A stretch of 64,000 bases of DNA, taken from NCBI GenBank assembly GCA_023823795.1, contig CP085710.1, positions 460,001-524,000 on the forward strand, written 5' to 3'. Numbering within the stretch: position 1 is the first letter of the stretch; each line of letters starts with the position of its first letter. Made by a program: the position numbers and the translations under genes. The notes beneath the pieces were generated by a model that did not search any database, was not told the DNA's origin, and saw only the letters and a program-made list of their open reading frames with translations. This DNA comes from Bacillus sp. F19 (lineage in GTDB: Bacteria; Bacillota; Bacilli; Bacillales; Bacillaceae). Shown in pieces: positions 43,470 through 53,116 of the stretch.

Positions 43470-45545
43470 ATGAAGGCTTTCAGGTCTATTATTATTTGGG
43501 GGTTAGTCTCTGCACTGGGAGCAGCTGGATTTGCAGTCATCGCTCTCAATCAGGGGGAGAGCATTAATGCAATTTGGCTGCTGACAGCTGCTGTTTGCTC
43601 GTATGCGGTTGCATACCGTTTTTACAGCCGTTTTATAGCGGTCAAGGTATTTGAGCTTGATGACAAGCGGGAAACACCTGCAGAAACACACAATGACGGC
43701 AAGGATTATGTGCCGACCAACAAATGGGTATTGTTTGGTCATCACTTTGCAGCGATCGCGGGAGCAGGACCGCTTGTAGGGCCTATACTTGCTGCACAAA
43801 TGGGTTATTTGCCGGGTACGATCTGGATTATCGTCGGCGTGATCCTTGCAGGAGCCGTACAGGATTTCATTATTTTGTTCGGTTCAATGCGCCGAAAAGG
43901 AAAATCATTAGGGGAAATGATTAAAGAAGAAATTGGTCCGATAACGGGGATCATAGCCATGGTAGGTATTTTAGGTATTATGATTATTTTATTAGCCGTT
44001 TTGGCTCTCGTTGTTGTGAAAGCGCTTGTAGGAAGTCCGTGGGGAATGTTTACAATCGCAGCAACGATTCCAATTGCTGTATTTATGGGCGTTTACATGA
44101 GGTATATTCGCCCGGGAAGAGTGGGGGAAGGTTCAGTAATCGGTGTCGTGCTTCTTCTATTATCGATCTTCCTTGGACAGTACGTTGCGGAAACTCCGGA
44201 ACTTGCAAAGCTATTTACATATAAAGGCGAAACAATTGCTATTTTAATGATTGTATACGGTTTCATAGCGTCTGTTTTGCCGGTTTGGCTCCTGCTTGCG
44301 CCAAGGGATTATCTAAGTACATTCCTGAAAGTCGGAACCATTGTCGGTCTCGCACTTGGAATCATCGCTGTAGCTCCAGAACTGCAGATGCCGTCTGTTA
44401 CACCATTTATAGATGGTACAGGGCCTGTATTTGCAGGAAATATGTTTCCGTTTTTATTTATCACGATTGCATGCGGTGCTGTTTCCGGCTTCCATGCTTT
44501 AGTATCTTCGGGCACAACGCCAAAAATGATCGAAAGAGAATCGCATGCCCGTCCAATCGGATATGGCGCGATGCTGACAGAATCTTTTGTCGCTGTTATG
44601 GCGATGATTGCTGCCTGTGTTCTTACGCCGGGTATCTATTTCGCTATTAATAGTCCCCCGGCACTGATTGGGACGGAAGCTGTACAAGCGGCAACAACCG
44701 TTTCAAGCTGGGGCTATACGATAACGCCGGATGATTTGACGGCGCTTGCAGATGATGTTGGAGAAGAAACGGTTCTCTCAAGAACTGGAGGAGCTCCAAC
44801 TCTTGCAATCGGAATGGCTTATATCTTTTCTGAAGTCATTGGCGGTAAAGCGCTTATGGCCTTCTGGTATCATTTCGCCATTTTGTTCGAAGCCTTATTT
44901 ATTCTGACAACAATTGATGCGGGAACCAGGGTTGGGCGCTTTATGATTCAGGATTTATTGGGTCATATTTATAAACCTTTGGGCAGAACAGAATATCTAC
45001 CGGCCAATATCCTTGCAACCGCACTTTGTGTTTTTGGCTGGGGGTATTTCCTCTATCAGGGTGTTATCGATCCGTTAGGCGGAATCAACACACTCTGGCC
45101 GCTGTTCGGTATTGCCAATCAGATGCTGGCAGGAATTGCATTGCTGCTTGGAACGACGATTCTTTTCAAAATGGGCAAAAAAGCATACGTTTGGATTACA
45201 CTTGTTCCAACGACTTGGATTTTAATCGTAACGATGACAGCCGGATGGCAAAAGCTTTTCCATGAAAATCCGAAAATAGGATTCTTATCACATGCAAATC
45301 TGTTTAAGGGTGCGCTTGATAAAGGAGAGGCACTCGCCCCTGCTGCAAATGCCGCTCAGATGAAGCAGGTATTGATAAATGATTACGTTGATGCAGCTCT
45401 TTGCGCCATCTTTATGCTTGTAGTAATCGCCGTCTTGATTTCGGCCATCCGCATATGGATAAAGGTATTGACCAACAAGAAGACCACATTGCACGAGGCG
45501 CCGTATATTGCCAGGTCTAAAGGAGGCATAAGCCACCATGTATAA
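43470..45545 (+). CDS. cstA: Carbon starvation protein A family transporter
   Basis: A 691-residue membrane protein with about 16-18 helices. Motifs are YVPTNKWVLFGHHFAAIAGAGPLVGPILAAQMGY (characteristic of CstA), AGAVQDFIILFGSMRRKG, HALVSSGTTPKM and EALFILTTIDAGTRVGRFM. CstA-type proteins import peptides or pyruvate in starved cells. ATG 43470 is nine bases after AGAAGGG. It overlaps the small partner gene by eight bases. Confidence 0.92.
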   Translation: MKAFRSIIIWGLVSALGAAGFAVIALNQGESINAIWLLTAAVCSYAVAYRFYSRFIAVKVFELDDKRETPAETHNDGKDYVPTNKWVLFGHHFAAIAGAGPLVGPILAAQMGYLPGTIWIIVGVILAGAVQDFIILFGSMRRKGKSLGEMIKEEIGPITGIIAMVGILGIMIILLAVLALVVVKALVGSPWGMFTIAATIPIAVFMGVYMRYIRPGRVGEGSVIGVVLLLLSIFLGQYVAETPELAKLFTYKGETIAILMIVYGFIASVLPVWLLLAPRDYLSTFLKVGTIVGLALGIIAVAPELQMPSVTPFIDGTGPVFAGNMFPFLFITIACGAVSGFHALVSSGTTPKMIERESHARPIGYGAMLTESFVAVMAMIAACVLTPGIYFAINSPPALIGTEAVQAATTVSSWGYTITPDDLTALADDVGEETVLSRTGGAPTLAIGMAYIFSEVIGGKALMAFWYHFAILFEALFILTTIDAGTRVGRFMIQDLLGHIYKPLGRTEYLPANILATALCVFGWGYFLYQGVIDPLGGINTLWPLFGIANQMLAGIALLLGTTILFKMGKKAYVWITLVPTTWILIVTMTAGWQKLFHENPKIGFLSHANLFKGALDKGEALAPAANAAQMKQVLINDYVDAALCAIFMLVVIAVLISAIRIWIKVLTNKKTTLHEAPYIARSKGGISHHV

Positions 45546-45741
45546 GAAACTGTCTTCCATTCTTAAGTTCAGAAAGCAGTTTATCAGCTTGATGGCAGGT
45601 GTTCCAAGCTATGAAAAATATGTGGAGCATATGATGGTGCATCACCCGGATCAGCCGGTCCAAAGCAGAAAGGAATTTTTCTGCGAGGCACAGGAAGCAC
45701 GCTACAACGCAAAAGGCGGAAAGGTTTCGCGCTGCTGTTAA
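45538..45741 (+). CDS. YbdD/YjiX-like small CstA partner protein
   Basis: A 67-residue protein with the family pattern GVPSYEKYVEHMMVHHPDQPV, SRKEFFCEAQEARY and a terminal RCC. Such proteins are encoded immediately after cstA/btsT-type genes and are needed for transport activity in E. coli homologues. GGAGG precedes the ATG, which overlaps cstA. Confidence 0.9.
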   Translation: MYKKLSSILKFRKQFISLMAGVPSYEKYVEHMMVHHPDQPVQSRKEFFCEAQEARYNAKGGKVSRCC

Positions 45742-45746
45742 TGATG

Positions 45747-45785
45747 AGAAATCGCCCATCTCCCAGGTGGGCGATTTCTTTTTAT
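45747..45785 (+). terminator. Terminator of the cstA operon
   Basis: AGAAATCGCCCA/TGGGCGATTTCT stem and T run. Confidence 0.9.
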
Positions 45786-45837
45786 CCTGAGGCTAAAACC
45801 ACAAAATATCTGATAAAATAATAACAGGTGATGTCGA

Positions 45838-48120
45838 ATGAAAGAAGTGCATATTTCAGTCAGAGCACTAGTAGAATATGTTTTCAGATCGGGAAGCATT
45901 GATTCAAGATTCAGGACAGCTGCAACGATGACAGAAGGGACAAAAGCACATCAGACGATTCAGAAGACATATGAAGAAGCAGATCAAAAAGAAGTATTTT
46001 TAAAGACTGTCATAGAGCATAACCACCTCTCTTTTTTAATTGAGGGGAGATGTGACGGGCTTCTGTTAACTGAAGATATGCCATATATTGATGAAATAAA
46101 ATCAACTGCGGGTGATCTTTCTTTATTAAAAGAGGATTCTCATCCAGTTCACTGGGCCCAGGCGAAATGCTACGCTTATATTGTTTCAAAAGAAAGAGCA
46201 TTAGATCACATCGGAGTGCAGTTGACCTATGTCAGCGTACAGTCAGGCGAACAAGTGAGGTTCAGAAAAATAGTTTCATCAGCAGATCTCGATTCTTTCA
46301 TGGAGGAATTGGTAAAAGGTTTTTATCCATACGCTGAATTAAGAGCAGGGCATCAAAAGAAACGTGATGAAAGCATTGAAAAGTTATCTTTTCCTTTTGA
46401 AACATACAGAGAGGGTCAAAGGAAGCTTGCTGGCACAGTCTACAAAGCAATCAGCGACAAGGCAGACTTGTTTGCTCAAGCCTCAACCGGAATCGGCAAA
46501 ACGGTTTCCACAGTCTTTCCAGCTTTGAAAGCTATGGGAGAAGGTAAAGCAGAAAGACTTTTTTACTTAACGGCTAAAACGATCACAAGAAAAGCGGCAG
46601 AAGATACCTTTTCTTACATGGAAACAAAGGGACTGTGCTTTAATACTGTTACGATTACAGCAAAGGACAAGGTTTGCTTAAAGGATGAGACCCGCTGTCA
46701 AAGGGATTACTGCGAATTTGCAAATGGTTACTATGACAGGATTAATGGAGCGGTGCTTGATATCCTCTCTAATGAAACCCGTTTAACATCAGACGTCATT
46801 AAGAAGTATGCGTTAAAGCATACCGTTTGCCCCTTTGAATTTTCCTTAGACCTCGCATCTGCTTCAGACGGAATGATTTGTGATTACAACTATGTGTTTG
46901 ATCCGCGCGTATCCTTAAAACGTTTTTTCGATGAACAAAAGAAAAAATCGGTCCTGCTGATCGACGAAGCGCATAATCTGGTTGACAGGGGAAGGGCGAT
47001 GTTTTCTGCAGACTTGAAAAAATCGGACTTTCTTCAGCTGAAAAAGGAATTTAAAACGGCCAGCAGGTCCATCTTCGAACATGCAAAAAAAATAAATGGT
47101 TTTTTTATTGCTCTTAGAAAACAATGTGAAAATGAAAATCATGCGATGCTGATGGAGAATGTCCCTAATGAGCTAATTGAGCAGCTGGAACCATTTATTT
47201 CAGACGCAGAAAAAGAGCTTTTAATGGGAAGTCAATCACAGCTTCTGTTAGATTGTTACTTTCAGGCTCAGACGTTTGTGAAAATGTCCAAGCTCTATGA
47301 TGAGAGGTATGTGACGACAGTGGCAGCAGATCGAAATGAGGCTGTGATTAAACTGCTGTGCCTTGATCCATCCTATCTTCTGCAGCAGGTGAAAAAACCG
47401 TTTCGCTCAAGTATCCACTTTTCAGCTACACTCTCTCCCCTCCATTTTTACAAGGACATGCTTGGAGGAGTTTCAGACGATTATCAAGTGAAAATTCCCT
47501 CCCCATTTACCAGGGAAAACTTAGATGTCTATATCAAGCCGCTTTCTACCAGATATCACGACAGGGAAAAAAGCAAGAAGCCGATTTCTGAGGTGGTTAT
47601 GCAGCTGCTTGAAGAACGGGGCGGAAACTACCTTATCTTTTTTCCTTCTTACGTTTATATGAAGGAAGTATATGAATCTTTGACAGAGGTGAATCCGCCT
47701 TTTGAAATGATGATTCAGCAGCCTCAGATGACTGAAGCAGAGAGAGAAGCTTTTTTAGCTGCCTTTCAAGAAAACAGCAGCACGACACTGATTGGATTTG
47801 CCGTAATGGGCGGGATCTTTTCTGAAGGTGTTGACCTGATAGGCAACCGGTTAAACGGGGTCATCGTTGTTGGAGTAGGCCTGCCTCAGATAGGCTTTGA
47901 AAGAAACATTATGAAAGCTTATTTTCAGCAGACGGGAAAAAACGGGTTTGATTATGCCTATGTTTTCCCTGGGATGAACAAAGTGCTTCAGGCAGGTGGA
48001 AGACTGATTCGTTCTGAAAAAGATACCGGAACCATTGTGCTGGTCGATGACCGTTTCTTAACCGATAAGTACCAATCGCTTCTTCCGTATGAATGGAAGA
48101 ACTTTGTCATTTTAAACTGA
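45838..48120 (+). CDS. PD-(D/E)XK nuclease fused to an Fe-S DNA helicase (XPD/DinG family)
   Basis: A 760-residue protein. Residues about 60-135 carry a nuclease core with CDGLL (Asp73) and IDEIKS (Glu86, Lys88). The helicase follows: STGIGKT at 216-222, four cysteines (280, 287, 292, 331) suited to an Fe-S cluster, and DEAH at 376-379. Motifs V/VI are GIFSEGVDL and QAGGRLIRSEKD near 660 and 720. Rad3/XPD-type helicases unwind 5' to 3'; fused to a nuclease it may process repair or replication intermediates. It is alone between two terminators. Confidence 0.85.
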   Translation: MKEVHISVRALVEYVFRSGSIDSRFRTAATMTEGTKAHQTIQKTYEEADQKEVFLKTVIEHNHLSFLIEGRCDGLLLTEDMPYIDEIKSTAGDLSLLKEDSHPVHWAQAKCYAYIVSKERALDHIGVQLTYVSVQSGEQVRFRKIVSSADLDSFMEELVKGFYPYAELRAGHQKKRDESIEKLSFPFETYREGQRKLAGTVYKAISDKADLFAQASTGIGKTVSTVFPALKAMGEGKAERLFYLTAKTITRKAAEDTFSYMETKGLCFNTVTITAKDKVCLKDETRCQRDYCEFANGYYDRINGAVLDILSNETRLTSDVIKKYALKHTVCPFEFSLDLASASDGMICDYNYVFDPRVSLKRFFDEQKKKSVLLIDEAHNLVDRGRAMFSADLKKSDFLQLKKEFKTASRSIFEHAKKINGFFIALRKQCENENHAMLMENVPNELIEQLEPFISDAEKELLMGSQSQLLLDCYFQAQTFVKMSKLYDERYVTTVAADRNEAVIKLLCLDPSYLLQQVKKPFRSSIHFSATLSPLHFYKDMLGGVSDDYQVKIPSPFTRENLDVYIKPLSTRYHDREKSKKPISEVVMQLLEERGGNYLIFFPSYVYMKEVYESLTEVNPPFEMMIQQPQMTEAEREAFLAAFQENSSTTLIGFAVMGGIFSEGVDLIGNRLNGVIVVGVGLPQIGFERNIMKAYFQQTGKNGFDYAYVFPGMNKVLQAGGRLIRSEKDTGTIVLVDDRFLTDKYQSLLPYEWKNFVILN

Positions 48121-48195
48121 GACCTCTTTTCTATTCATTCAAACTCTCTGTACAAGGGTTTTTAATCTGCGTATAGGGGTAAAAAGGGAAAAGAG

Positions 48196-48348
48196 GTGAT
48201 AATAAATGAAAAGGACTTCTTCCTTTTTATAGGCGGATTCTTAAATATCGGAATAATTCTGCTGTTTGTCGTACTTGTTTTTGTCGTAATTGGAGTAAAA
48301 CGAAAAAACAAACGCAAGGCTGGTCATATGAAAGATCAAAATTATTAA
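48196..48348 (+). CDS. Single-pass small membrane protein
   Basis: A 50-residue protein starting at GTG 48196, about seven bases after AAGGG. It has one strongly hydrophobic helix (IIINEKDFFLF then IGIILLFVVLVFVVIGV) and a basic tail KRKNKRKAG. A terminator follows at 48361. I recognise no family. The remaining bases of 48121-48541 hold only this gene's leader, its terminator and the nuclease gene's promoter region. Confidence 0.6.
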   Translation: MIINEKDFFLFIGGFLNIGIILLFVVLVFVVIGVKRKNKRKAGHMKDQNY

Positions 48349-48360
48349 TAGGAAGAAAAG

Positions 48361-48388
48361 ATGCACTTCAGACAGAGGTGCATTTTTT
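48361..48388 (+). terminator. Terminator after the small membrane protein
   Basis: ATGCACTT/AGGTGCAT stem and a T6 run. Confidence 0.82.
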
Positions 48389-48541
48389 GTGCTTTTAGGT
48401 TCAGGGGGCACTAGTCTCATTCTCTCATCTTTTACAAAAAAGCAGGATTATGACGCAAATTTACAAAATTATCATAAATAGTTAATGTTTCCATAGTATT
48501 CTATTTTCGTGATAATCAGAAAAATGAGGAGGAATACCATT

Positions 48542-49804
48542 TTGCCTAAAAACAAACATGCTGCAATCATCGTAAAACTGGCTCTTATGCTTAGTTTTTT
48601 TATTCCTGTGTTTCAAGTCTCGCCATCACAAGCTTCAACTGGAGACGGCACTTGGACAGCACCGTATTCAGTCGCTCAGGCAAATGCCAATCAAACTGGT
48701 TCTGTTAAAACGGTTAAAGGATACGTTGTGGGACAGCCGACTGCCGCGAACATGGTAGTGACATCCAATTATCCGAATGATTATGCACTTGCTCTCGCAG
48801 ATTCACCGTCAGAAACAAGTACATCTAAAATGATTTATGTGCAAATTCCATCCTCGTTCCGAACACAATTTGGTTTGAAAACGAACCCTTCTCTAAAAGG
48901 CGCGGAAATGAAAGTAACAGGTAAACTTGCAGCCTATTTTTCTCACACTGGAATAACGGGTGCGACAGCTATGGAAAAACAATCTGGAACCACGGACCCG
49001 ACAGACCCGACAGACCCGACAGACCCGACAGACCCGACAGACCCGACAGACCCGACAGACCCGACAGACCCGACAGACCCGACAGACCCGACAGACCCTA
49101 TAGAGCCACCTTCTTATGATGACACATATTATCAGTCTGCTATAGGGAAAACAGGCGACGCTTTAAAGACGGAACTTCATAATATTATAGACGATCATAG
49201 AGAGCTTTCTTATGACAATGTCTGGGAAGCACTCAGAAACACAGATGAAGACCCAAACAATCCAAACAACGTCATTCTTCTTTATACAGGACGTTCACAA
49301 AGCAAGCTTACAAACGGCGGAAATGTGAATGATTGGAATAGAGAGCACGTTTGGGCGAAATCACATGGCGACTTTGGAACAAGTGCCGGTGCCGGGACCG
49401 ATATCCATCATTTAAGACCAACTGATGTTTCAGTAAACAGCTCAAGAGGCAATCTTGATTTTGATAACGGAGGAACACAGCACTCTGAAGCTTTAGGCAA
49501 CTACTATGACTCTGATTCATGGGAGCCGAGAGACGCTGTTAAAGGTGATGTGGCCAGAATGTTATTTTACATGGCGGTCCGTTATGAAGGTGACAGCGGC
49601 GAGCTGGATCTTGAGCTGAACAACAATGTAAACAATGGAACAGCTCCGCTGCATGGAAAAATGTCTGTTCTGCTTGAATGGCACAGAGAAGATCCAGTAG
49701 ATACACGCGAAAGAAGAAGAAATGACATCATCTATAAAGACTATCAAAATAACCGCAATCCATTTATAGATCATCCAGAATGGGCTGAATCCATCTGGAA
49801 CTAA
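48542..49804 (+). CDS. Secreted endonuclease I-family nuclease with a (TDP)12 linker
   Basis: A 420-residue exoprotein. The start is TTG 48542, nine bases after AGGAGG. A signal peptide (KLALMLSFFIPVFQVSPSQAS) is followed by an OB-like domain (about 35-150), a 12-unit Thr-Asp-Pro linker and the nuclease domain with DWNREHVWAKSH and DIHHLRPTDVSVNSSRGNLDF, the metal site of the EndA/Vvn/BsnA family. It degrades extracellular DNA or RNA for nutrient scavenging. The linker is encoded by a perfect 9-bp tandem repeat. Confidence 0.88.
   Translation: MPKNKHAAIIVKLALMLSFFIPVFQVSPSQASTGDGTWTAPYSVAQANANQTGSVKTVKGYVVGQPTAANMVVTSNYPNDYALALADSPSETSTSKMIYVQIPSSFRTQFGLKTNPSLKGAEMKVTGKLAAYFSHTGITGATAMEKQSGTTDPTDPTDPTDPTDPTDPTDPTDPTDPTDPTDPTDPIEPPSYDDTYYQSAIGKTGDALKTELHNIIDDHRELSYDNVWEALRNTDEDPNNPNNVILLYTGRSQSKLTNGGNVNDWNREHVWAKSHGDFGTSAGAGTDIHHLRPTDVSVNSSRGNLDFDNGGTQHSEALGNYYDSDSWEPRDAVKGDVARMLFYMAVRYEGDSGELDLELNNNVNNGTAPLHGKMSVLLEWHREDPVDTRERRRNDIIYKDYQNNRNPFIDHPEWAESIWN
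48992..49099 (+). repeat. 9-bp tandem repeat, 12 units, inside the nuclease gene
   Basis: Units ACAGACCCG, identical except in the first (ACG) and last (CCT) unit, encode Thr-Asp-Pro twelve times. Unit length is a multiple of three, so gain or loss changes linker length without a frameshift. Confidence 0.95.
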
Positions 49805-49815
49805 GTAAATATCAG

Positions 49816-49846
49816 AAGCCTTCCAAGCAGTATCGGGAGGCTTTTT
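49816..49846 (+). terminator. Terminator of the nuclease gene
   Basis: AAGCCTTCC/GGGAGGCTT stem and T run. Confidence 0.82.
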
Positions 49847-49912
49847 ATGTTTGATGGAATAAGAAAAAGGCAAATAGATTACTATAAATGAAACCAAAAA
49901 GGAGACTAAATC

Positions 49913-50476
49913 ATGCTGAAAACTCTCTATTTGAATTGTTCTTTAAAAAAAGGAAACGAACCCTCAAACACAGAATCCTTAATGAGACAATCTCAAAAAC
50001 ATTTGCAGAATGAAGATGTTCAAACAGAAGAATTGCAAATTGCGGACTACAATATTGCATTTGGCATGTCAGAAGATATGGGCAGGGGCGATGATTGGCC
50101 GCTGATTATGAAAAAAATAGCCGATGCTGATATCGTTGTGGTCGGAACTCCGCTGTGGCTTGGAGAAAAGAGCAGCATTGCTTCTCTTGTTATGGAAAGA
50201 CTTTACGCATCAAGCAGTGAAACGAATGAAAAAGGACAGTCTATTTATTATAATAAGGTTGGGGGCGTTGCTGTAACAGGCAATGAAGATGGCGCGAAGG
50301 AAGCAGCCCGTTCCATTTTATACGGCCTGCAGCACATCGGATTTCTTATCCCGCCTAATGTGGATGTGTATTGGGTTGGAGAAGCTGGGCCGGGACCTTC
50401 CTACATGGAAGCGGGAAAAGAAAATGCATTTACGATTAAGAATACGAGAACAATGAGCTTAAATTTAGTTCACTAG
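49913..50476 (+). CDS. NAD(P)H-dependent flavin reductase, flavodoxin fold
   Basis: A 187-residue protein with MLKTLYLNCSLKKGN (phosphate-binding loop of FMN reductases) and DADIVVVGTPLWLGEKSSIASLVMERL. It resembles NADPH-dependent FMN reductase/WrbA-like oxidoreductases of bacilli. AAAGGAG precedes the ATG. Its partner or substrate is unknown. Confidence 0.75.
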   Translation: MLKTLYLNCSLKKGNEPSNTESLMRQSQKHLQNEDVQTEELQIADYNIAFGMSEDMGRGDDWPLIMKKIADADIVVVGTPLWLGEKSSIASLVMERLYASSSETNEKGQSIYYNKVGGVAVTGNEDGAKEAARSILYGLQHIGFLIPPNVDVYWVGEAGPGPSYMEAGKENAFTIKNTRTMSLNLVH

Positions 50477-50546
50477 GCGAGACTCCTGGCTAAGTATCCA
50501 ATTCCAGCAGAAGGAAATACATTATAAAAGCAATGGAGTGTGTACG

Positions 50547-50933
50547 ATGATAATCAATGAATCCATTCAGCATGTCAGCCTGTCCGTGACAAATCTTGAG
50601 ATGGCAAAGCATTTTTATGAAAATGTATTATGCTTAAAAGAAATCGAAAGACCTCCTTTTGATTCTTATGGCGCGTGGTATGAAATCGGCTCACAGCAAA
50701 TTCATCTAATTGTTGATGAAGATTCGCAAACACTGAGAAAGAATTATACCCTGAATTCCAGAGAAGGACATCTTGCATTGAGGATTGCCGAATATCAAAC
50801 TGCTGTTGATTGGCTTATTTCACATCATATTGAATATCGGGAAGACAAAAATGGAGTGAGCGGTTTTAATCAAATATACTGCTGTGATCCGGACGGGAAT
50901 TTAATCGAGCTGAATGTTGAACAAAATAAGTAG
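50547..50933 (+). CDS. VOC-family (glyoxalase/dioxygenase-like) protein
   Basis: A 128-residue single VOC domain pair. Metal-ligand candidates are His in IQHVSLSV, His in HLALRI and Glu in DGNLIELNVE. It could be a glyoxalase-like or antibiotic-resistance-type protein; function is not determined. ATG 50547 is eight bases after GGAG. Confidence 0.8.
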   Translation: MIINESIQHVSLSVTNLEMAKHFYENVLCLKEIERPPFDSYGAWYEIGSQQIHLIVDEDSQTLRKNYTLNSREGHLALRIAEYQTAVDWLISHHIEYREDKNGVSGFNQIYCCDPDGNLIELNVEQNK

Positions 50934-51105
50934 GTGAGAGGGATCATATGTCTCTCTTTTTTTATGGAAAAAGGCTGTGTTCGACATTTCCTTGGAAATA
51001 AATCAGGTTATTTGCGGATTCCTGCAGAAAAAGGAAGGAGAAGTTTATTGGGGTTTATCCAAGCTTGTCAGTCACATAGGAATGGAAAATATCTTATGCT
51101 AGTTT

Positions 51106-51134
51106 TTGTGCATCTAACTGCTGTACAATATAAT
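51106..51134 (+). promoter_or_regulatory. Promoter of the ABC-F gene
   Basis: TTGTGC (51106-51111), 17-base spacer, TATAAT (51129-51134), about 29 bases before the start codon. Confidence 0.6.
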
Positions 51135-51162
51135 GAAACATTATATAAGGGCGGATAAATAA

Positions 51163-53067
51163 ATGAGCATTCTTTCTGTAGAGAATTTATATAAAACATA
51201 TGGCGAAAAGACTTTGTTTGATCATATTTCATTTTCAATTGCTGAAAGGCAGAGAATTGGATTAATCGGGACAAACGGAACAGGGAAATCAACCCTTTTG
51301 AAATATCTTTCAGGACTAGAGACTGTTGAAGAAGGAAAAATGATTCATGCCAATTCGTTTCATATTGAATACCTTCCGCAGCAGCCTGAGCTTGAGGAAG
51401 AATTGACAGTCCTTGAACAGATCTATTACGGGGATTCCTTGATCATGCGGGCGATGCGTGATTATGAGCTTGCTCTTTCTGAACTGGAAGCAGATCCGTC
51501 TAATGAAAAAAAACAATCCAAGCTTCTTTCAATGCAGCAAAAAATGGATGAAAATGACGCGTGGGAAGCGAGTACGGTTGCCAAAACCGTTTTGACCCGC
51601 CTCGGCATTTCCGACTTTGCAAGGCCAGTAAGGCTTTTATCAGGCGGTCAAAAGAAACGTGTTGCGATTGCAAAAGCTTTGATTCAGCCGGCAGATCTGC
51701 TGATTCTGGATGAGCCTACAAACCATCTGGATAATGAAACGATCGAATGGCTGGAGACTTTTTTAGCACAATACAAAGGCTCTATTCTTCTCGTGACCCA
51801 TGATCGTTATTTCCTTAACCGGGTAACAAACCAAATTTTCGAATTAGAAAATGGCAAGCTGTATGTTTATGAGGGAAACTATGAAGTATTTCTTGAGAAA
51901 AAAGCAGAGCGTGAATTCAATGCCGAGCAGTCTGAAAGCAAGCGCCAAAATCTGCTGCGCAGAGAGCTTGCCTGGCTGAGACGAGGCGCTAAAGCCCGGA
52001 CAACAAAACAAAAAGCACGCATTGGACGTGTGGAAGACCTTCAGGATCAGGAAGGACCGGCAGCAAAACATAGCGTTGATTTTGCCATCGGATCAACAAG
52101 ACTTGGGAAAAAAGTAATTGAGCTTGAAGGTGTTTCAAAAGCTTTTCAGGACCGTACCTTAATGACAAATGTAGATTATCTCGTGGTTCCCGGGGAGAGA
52201 CTTGGAATCATCGGACCTAATGGAAGCGGGAAATCGACACTATTAAACATCATAGCAGGACGCATTCAGCCTGACGGCGGCAAGGTTGAAATTGGCGAAA
52301 CCGTCAAAATCGGCTATTATACTCAGGATCATGAGGCAATGGATGAAGATTTGCGCGTCGTTGAATATATAAAAGAAGTTGCGGAAGTTGTGCAGACAGT
52401 TGATCATCAAACGATTACAGCAGAGCAAATGCTTGAGCGCTTCATGTTTCCAAGATCGATGCAGTGGACATACATCCGTAAGCTATCAGGCGGAGAGCGC
52501 CGCAGATTGTATTTGCTCAAGGTATTAATGCAGGAGCCAAACGTTCTCTTCCTTGATGAGCCTACAAATGACTTAGACACTCAAACACTCAGCGTCCTCG
52601 AGGATTATCTTGATCAATTCCCTGGCGTTGTCGTCACTGTTTCCCATGATCGCTATTTTCTTGACCGTGTAGTGGATCATCTCCTTGTTTTTGAAGGAAG
52701 CGGCAAGGTTCTCCGATTTCAGGGAAGCTACTCAGATTACATGGATACAAGAAAAAGAATGAAGGAAGCTGAAAGTGCGGCACCAGCTCCTAAAGTTCAG
52801 GAAATGGCGGCAGCTCCGAAGCAGAGAAAAAAACTCTCCTATAAAGAGCAGCAAGAATGGGACGTTATTGAAGATAAGATTGCGGAACTGGAAGAAAAAA
52901 GAGAAGAGCTTGAAGTCCAAATCGCTTCAAGCGGCAGTGATTACGGCAAAATTCAGCAGCTGATGGAGCAGCAGCAGGCTATTGATGCGGAGCTTGAAGC
53001 AACAATGGAGCGCTGGGAAGAACTCTCGCTTATGGTTGAAGAAATAGAAAATGCGAAGCAGCAATAA
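51163..53067 (+). CDS. ABC-F family ATPase (YfmR/Uup-like)
   Basis: A 634-residue soluble protein with two ATPase domains and no membrane helices. Domain 1 has GTNGTGKST, LSGGQKKRVAIAKAL and LLILDEPTNHLD; domain 2 has GPNGSGKST, LSGGERRRLYLLKVL and LFLDEPTNDLD. The interdomain linker (RRELAWLRRGAKARTTKQKARI) is the ABC-F signature. A C-terminal coiled coil (about 555-634) matches Uup/YfmR, which act at the ribosome to relieve stalling. It is monocistronic. Confidence 0.92.
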   Translation: MSILSVENLYKTYGEKTLFDHISFSIAERQRIGLIGTNGTGKSTLLKYLSGLETVEEGKMIHANSFHIEYLPQQPELEEELTVLEQIYYGDSLIMRAMRDYELALSELEADPSNEKKQSKLLSMQQKMDENDAWEASTVAKTVLTRLGISDFARPVRLLSGGQKKRVAIAKALIQPADLLILDEPTNHLDNETIEWLETFLAQYKGSILLVTHDRYFLNRVTNQIFELENGKLYVYEGNYEVFLEKKAEREFNAEQSESKRQNLLRRELAWLRRGAKARTTKQKARIGRVEDLQDQEGPAAKHSVDFAIGSTRLGKKVIELEGVSKAFQDRTLMTNVDYLVVPGERLGIIGPNGSGKSTLLNIIAGRIQPDGGKVEIGETVKIGYYTQDHEAMDEDLRVVEYIKEVAEVVQTVDHQTITAEQMLERFMFPRSMQWTYIRKLSGGERRRLYLLKVLMQEPNVLFLDEPTNDLDTQTLSVLEDYLDQFPGVVVTVSHDRYFLDRVVDHLLVFEGSGKVLRFQGSYSDYMDTRKRMKEAESAAPAPKVQEMAAAPKQRKKLSYKEQQEWDVIEDKIAELEEKREELEVQIASSGSDYGKIQQLMEQQQAIDAELEATMERWEELSLMVEEIENAKQQ

Positions 53068-53075
53068 GTATAAGC

Positions 53076-53113
53076 AAACAGCCCGGAAATATTTTCTTTT
53101 CGGGCTGTTTTCT
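53076..53113 (+). terminator. Terminator of the ABC-F gene
   Basis: AAACAGCCCG/CGGGCTGTTT stem and T-rich tail. Confidence 0.88.
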
Positions 53114-53116
53114 TGC

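Noticed and set aside
50934-51158. 74-codon forward frame before the ABC-F gene
   Set aside because: It has no ribosome binding site or family resemblance, and it overlaps the likely promoter of the next gene.
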